From Frigoribacterium sp. VKM Ac-2836 (GTDB taxonomy: Bacteria > Actinomycetota > Actinomycetes > Actinomycetales > Microbacteriaceae): a stretch of DNA of 64,000 nt. Below the pieces are notes generated by a model. That model was not told where the DNA came from. It saw nothing but the letters and a program-made list of their open reading frames with translations, and searched no databases. The stretch covers positions 124,001 to 188,000 of the forward strand of contig NZ_JABRPK010000004.1 in NCBI RefSeq assembly GCF_013248995.1, written 5' to 3'. A program made the position numbers and the translations under genes. Numbering within the stretch: position 1 is the first letter of the stretch; each line of letters begins with the position of its first letter. Below, piece after piece: positions 63,198-64,000 of this stretch.

Positions 63198-64000
63198 CCA
63201 CCACGCTGCAGTTCACCAAGGGTCAGGGCACCGGAAACGACTTCGTCCTGTTCACCGATCCCGACGCGAGCACCGACCTGTCGCCCGCGATGATCAGGGC
63301 TCTGGCGGACCGTCGCTTCGGGGTGGGTGCCGACGGTGTGATCCGCGCGGTCCGGACGGCGGCGCTGTCCACCGAGGCGGCCCTGCTGCAGGTCGAGCCG
63401 CGGGCCGAGTGGTTCATGGACTACCACAACGCCGACGGCAGTCCGGCAGAGATGTGCGGCAACGGAATCCGAGTCTTCGCGCGGTACCTCGTCGAACGGG
63501 GTCTGGTCCAGTTGGGCGACGACGACGTCCTCGTCGTCGGTACCCGAGCCGGCGCACGAGAAGTACGACGTGACGGCACGGGGTTCCGAGTCGACCTGGG
63601 GCCTTGGCGTCTCGGCGATGACGACCCGGTCGTCCGGGCACGCGAACTGCACGCCGCCCGTCCGGGCCTGCCGATCTCCGTCGGCAACCCCCACGTGGTG
63701 GTGGCCCTCGCCGGCGACGACGAACTCGACGGTCTCGACCTGACGTACGTGCCGATCATCGACCCGGCTCCGGCCGACGGGGCGAACGTCGAGTTCGTGG
63801 TGCCCGCCGACCCGCTCGTGGTCGACGGCCTCGGTCGCATCCGCATGCGCGTTCACGAGCGCGGCAGCGGCGAGACCCTCTCGTGCGGTACCGGTGCGGC
63901 AGCGGCCGCCCTCGCCACCCGCCACTGGGCCGGGGCCTCGGCACCCGAGGCCTGGCTGGTCGACGTCCCCGGTGGGGTCGTCGGCGTCTCGATCAGCCAC
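63194..64000 (+). CDS. dapF: Diaminopimelate epimerase, 3' end beyond the window
   Basis: 269 codons visible, running off the window edge. Converts LL- to meso-diaminopimelate for lysine and cell wall. The paired catalytic cysteines are present: Cys88 in [10 protein letters not shown] and Cys231 in [24 protein letters not shown] at the N-terminus is typical. Start GTG 63194 overlaps the miaA stop. Probably only ~15-25 residues are missing. Confidence 0.93.
   Translation, partial: MTTTLQFTKGQGTGNDFVLFTDPDASTDLSPAMIRALADRRFGVGADGVIRAVRTAALSTEAALLQVEPRAEWFMDYHNADGSPAEMCGNGIRVFARYLVERGLVQLGDDDVLVVGTRAGAREVRRDGTGFRVDLGPWRLGDDDPVVRARELHAARPGLPISVGNPHVVVALAGDDELDGLDLTYVPIIDPAPADGANVEFVVPADPLVVDGLGRIRMRVHERGSGETLSCGTGAAAAALATRHWAGASAPEAWLVDVPGGVVGVSISH

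Overview
The window is high-GC actinobacterial chromosome, most likely from the family Microbacteriaceae (Frigoribacterium/Curtobacterium-like; this placement is inferred from gene content and order, not from a search). Supporting signs are a mycoredoxin-type glutaredoxin, flavin-dependent thymidylate synthase ThyX, the order ftsK-pgsA-cinA-clgR-DUF3046-recA-recX-miaB-miaA-dapF, frequent GTG/TTG starts, and many TANNNT boxes 6-8 bases before a start codon, as in leaderless actinobacterial transcripts. I found about 61 protein genes and no tRNA, rRNA, CRISPR array, insertion sequence or prophage.

Layout. 0-9.3 kb: SNF2-type helicase, VOC protein, NAD-dependent epimerase plus mycoredoxin, quinone-linked pyruvate dehydrogenase (poxB), maltokinase and a CYTH-CHAD polyphosphate-type protein. 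9.6-18 kb: DUF1697 protein with an apparent internal deletion, oligopeptidase B-like protease, several small hypotheticals, a NUDIX hydrolase, an ABC-2/YhgE-like membrane protein and a CPA1 Na+/H+ antiporter. 18-28.5 kb: type-B carboxylesterase, Pit-type phosphate permease, aspartase, BrkB/YihY protein, PrsW protease, MFS exporter, FKBP isomerase and an aldo/keto reductase. 28.5-35.5 kb: HelD/HelR-like RNA polymerase ATPase, a protealysin-emfourin cassette with a translationally coupled third gene, apt, M50-like and VanZ-like membrane proteins.

35.5-64 kb is a conserved housekeeping backbone: rpsO, a secreted transglycosylase-like protein, pnp, aldo/keto reductase, TetR, M16 peptidase, dapB, thyX, dapA, rnj (RNase J), a MacAB-like ABC operon, ftsK, pgsA, cinA, clgR, recA/recX, miaB/miaA and dapF (cut by the window end). 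RNA decay (pnp, rnj), lysine/peptidoglycan precursor synthesis (dapA, dapB, dapF), DNA repair and segregation (recA, recX, ftsK) and tRNA modification (miaA, miaB) cluster here.

The least explained feature is a short dispersed repeat, core AGGAGGCGCG / CGCGCCTCCT. I found 20 exact copies by eye, where base composition would predict about one. Eight copies form four inverted pairs between genes, three are single intergenic copies and nine lie inside genes in several reading frames. The pattern resembles DNA-uptake or chromosome-organisation motifs but its role is unknown. Other points of note are the protease-inhibitor-HxH protein operon, clear operator-like palindromes upstream of a TetR gene and of the MacAB operon, an internally shortened DUF1697 gene, and a likely gene remnant in a lower-GC patch near 33.9 kb.
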